Below are positions 62,029 to 64,000 of a DNA stretch of 64,000 nucleotides, one piece after another. Position 1 is the first letter of the stretch, and each line of letters begins with the position of its first letter. The stretch is taken from positions 496,001 to 560,000 of the forward strand of contig JACKQL020000020.1 in assembly GCA_018296165.2 (NCBI GenBank), written 5' to 3'. The position numbers and the translations under genes were made by a program. This stretch comes from Termitomyces sp. T153. Its lineage: Eukaryota; Basidiomycota; Agaricomycetes; Agaricales; Lyophyllaceae. The notes under the pieces are model-generated. The model was not told the DNA's origin and did not search any database. It saw nothing but the letters and a program-made list of their open reading frames with translations.

Positions 62029-62393
62029 TATCATTCGAGGTGGGAAAGGGGACAGAAGGATAACCATATGACAGTTTCTTCCTGTAATGCTATCGTTATC
62101 ATTATAGATATAGGTACCTTGTATACTTTCGCCATACCTAACATACAACCAGCGTCTCTCGGTGCATCCACAAATAACCGGGCCATATTTTTCATTGATA
62201 TTAGTTCCATGGGTCAGTTGACTGGTGTTTGTCAAATGATGCGAGTCAGACATCGGAAGCGTGTACGCGATCACGTGCACGTGATGGCGTTTCCTTAATT
62301 ACAAATGACGGAGTCAAAACGCGTTCTTGAACCGTCTTTCTAAATTTCATTTACTGCCATTACTGTTCTCTTTTTACAGCAAATCCACTGCTT

Positions 62394-62760
62394 ATGGCTG
62401 CGAAAAAGACTCATAAGGCTTCTAAAGCTTCCTATGCTGAAAGTACGTCATATACTTATGTTGACCTGTAGTAAAAGCATCCGAATGACGCCGACAATAA
62501 TTTCAGGAGTACTTGGTGCTTTCACCCAAGTTCAAAGAGAACACAAAAAACAGTGTATCCATGTTGCTACTGTGCGAGCTCAAGGTAAGCTTTGCTATGG
62601 CACTGCCACAATCTATCCCTTCAGTCATGGTGTTGATCGTACCCCTCCTAGTGAAGAGAAATGCAGTGAAAAACAAGGAAAAGCTTGGTCCACATTGGTC
62701 TCGCTGGGTTGGAAATGCGATCCGAAAGCTAGTGTGTAGTCCTTGTGTCTCTCCCTGTCA
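62394..62760 (+). other. Possible 5' exons of the right-edge gene
   Basis: ATG at 62394 opens a basic segment (MAAKKTHKASKASYAE) ending at a GTACGT donor. A second open piece starts near 62505 after a TTTCAG acceptor. The joins to each other and to the coiled-coil exons further right could not be settled, so product and boundaries are tentative. Confidence 0.3.
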
Positions 62761-62765
62761 TCATT

Positions 62766-64000
62766 GAATTTAAGATGGTAGGAGGCGGACGGTATTCTGG
62801 AGTCTTCCCAATCCCTAGTCGGTAACATCTCACTTACCCCCTCTGGGCGAAAGGTGTAAGTAACTCTATAATCCTTCTAATTCTTAATCATGAAGTCACG
62901 ATGAAAACAGCATCGCTGATGCGCGGCAGTCGTTGTCTGCAATGACCAATACACCTCCCGCCTCTGTTCCTGAAGATTTAATTTGGAAACATCTCGCTCA
63001 CATGACAACAACCATCTATGGTGCGAAGCGAGGTCGCCGTTCAGTCAGACAAGGTCATGAAGAGCTGGATCACAATCCAGATGCTAGGCTGTCTTCGGCT
63101 GCATTCAAACGCCGTAGGATATCGGCTGTAATCGTATCCTCTTCTGGTTCTCAAAATCCACGAGCGACCAAGTTGCAGGTCTGTACTTTGAGATATAGAT
63201 TTGATTTAATATATATACATACTAATCTGTTTTCCGTCATAGTTGCAGGCAGAGCTTCGTGCTCTCCAAAAAGAAAAAGAAAATGGCCTATGGTTACGGG
63301 AGTCCTCGCCGCTGACCGATCTTGATGTGGAAGAGGAAATAGTCGGGCTTCGCGATGAACTCAGGAAACAACAAGAAGAGATTGAACGCATGAAACAGGA
63401 ACTTCTTCAAGCAAAGACTAGCAACGGCTCCAGACAATCAATATATCCATTTGACAGGCCATCAACTCCGGAAATGTGTGTGACAACGTTTTGAGGAATT
63501 CCCGTCTTCTCGCTGACCATTTTTCCATACAGACATACTAGACTCTCGTCACCCACAAGACCAAACTCTAGTATGCTGACACATTCTCAAAATTGTGTGC
63601 GGACACAATCAGGTTCCTGTATCTCCCTTTTGAGCAGGCAGCCGACACCTCCGTGCTCTCCTGGAGCAGCGTCCGACTCAATCCTTGACACCACGGCCAC
63701 CCAAGATGACTTTGCTCAAACACAGATGACCGTTGGCGCGATGACATCGGCAATGTCTTTTTCAAATGACTTGAAGGTTGGTCATCCACAATGCGTTCCT
63801 GACCTTCACTGAAAGCCACTACAGATAAGAGAGCTGGAACGTGACGTGGCTTCCCGGGTAGTTACGATTGAAAATCTGGAGACCCAGCTTGGTCAAGTTC
63901 AAGACAAACTTGCCGCGGCACAACGAGCTCTTTTAGAGCGTGATGAGCGATTGTCGACTCTGTCTACAAGTTTTTTGAATCTTCAGAACGATGCTTCCGA
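62766..64000 (+). CDS. Coiled-coil protein, truncated by the window end
   Basis: Exons near 62766-62855, 62912-63178, 63241-63476, 63534-63775 and from 63824 keep one frame. Visible parts are GRRSVRQGHEELDHN, basic AFKRRRIS, a first coiled coil (AELRALQKEKEN, LRDELRKQQEEIERMKQELL), a Ser/Pro/Thr-rich spacer and a second coiled coil (IRELERDVASRVVTIENLE, QDKLAAAQRALLERDERL). The gene continues beyond 64000. No family name can be given; such proteins are often structural or cytoskeletal. The 5' end is uncertain. Confidence 0.55.

Overview
The window is nuclear DNA of a filamentous basidiomycete, most likely an Agaricomycete. Most genes are cut by introns of about 45-70 bp with GTRNGT/YAG borders. 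There are DUF6535-type, pogo-like and Ty3/gypsy sequences typical of mushroom genomes. An 18S/ITS1 fragment at 17.07-17.25 kb has an agaricomycete-type ITS1 start. I could not place a species. Exon models below were built by hand from splice sites, reading-frame continuity and family knowledge.

Layout. 0-8.4 kb: a dispersed repeat with a cysteine-rich, hydrophobin-like gene relic (copy A), then a strongly CpG-depleted block with a truncated pogo-like transposase and a long DUF6535 membrane-protein ORF. 9.4-15.1 kb: ordinary genes, namely mitochondrial pyruvate dehydrogenase kinase (-), a short-chain dehydrogenase with eight exons (+) and a 148-aa membrane protein (+), with a 157-bp MITE between the first two. 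15.2-26.8 kb: accessory DNA with repeat copy B (intact hydrophobin-like ORF), an 18S/ITS1 fragment, a second CpG-depleted block with a decayed Ty3/gypsy element and LTR-like debris, then repeat copy C and tRNA-like repeat heads. 26.8-33.2 kb: LSM8 (-) head-to-head with a solute/phosphate-type transporter (+), three intron-containing tRNA-Thr genes (-), and two uncharacterised genes (-). 34-46.5 kb: two related MFS transporters (one dead, one intact), a DDE transposase remnant, YRA1/ALYREF (+), 6-phosphofructo-2-kinase (+) and a second SDR (-). 46.5-51 kb: no recognisable gene. 51-64 kb: TUP1 corepressor (+), a TA-flanked TIR element, a GH27 alpha-galactosidase with a damaged 5' end (+), polo kinase (+), and a coiled-coil protein running off the right edge (+).

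The housekeeping genes (PDK, LSM8, YRA1, PFK-2, TUP1, polo) are not an operon and share no pathway. PDK and PFK-2 both tune glycolytic flux, but nothing suggests their proximity is functional. The most distinctive content is the accessory DNA: CpG-depleted blocks with sharp edges, an rDNA fragment that shows the CG-to-TG decay directly, a repeat family that carries hydrophobin-like exons, and two members of one TIR family next to genes.
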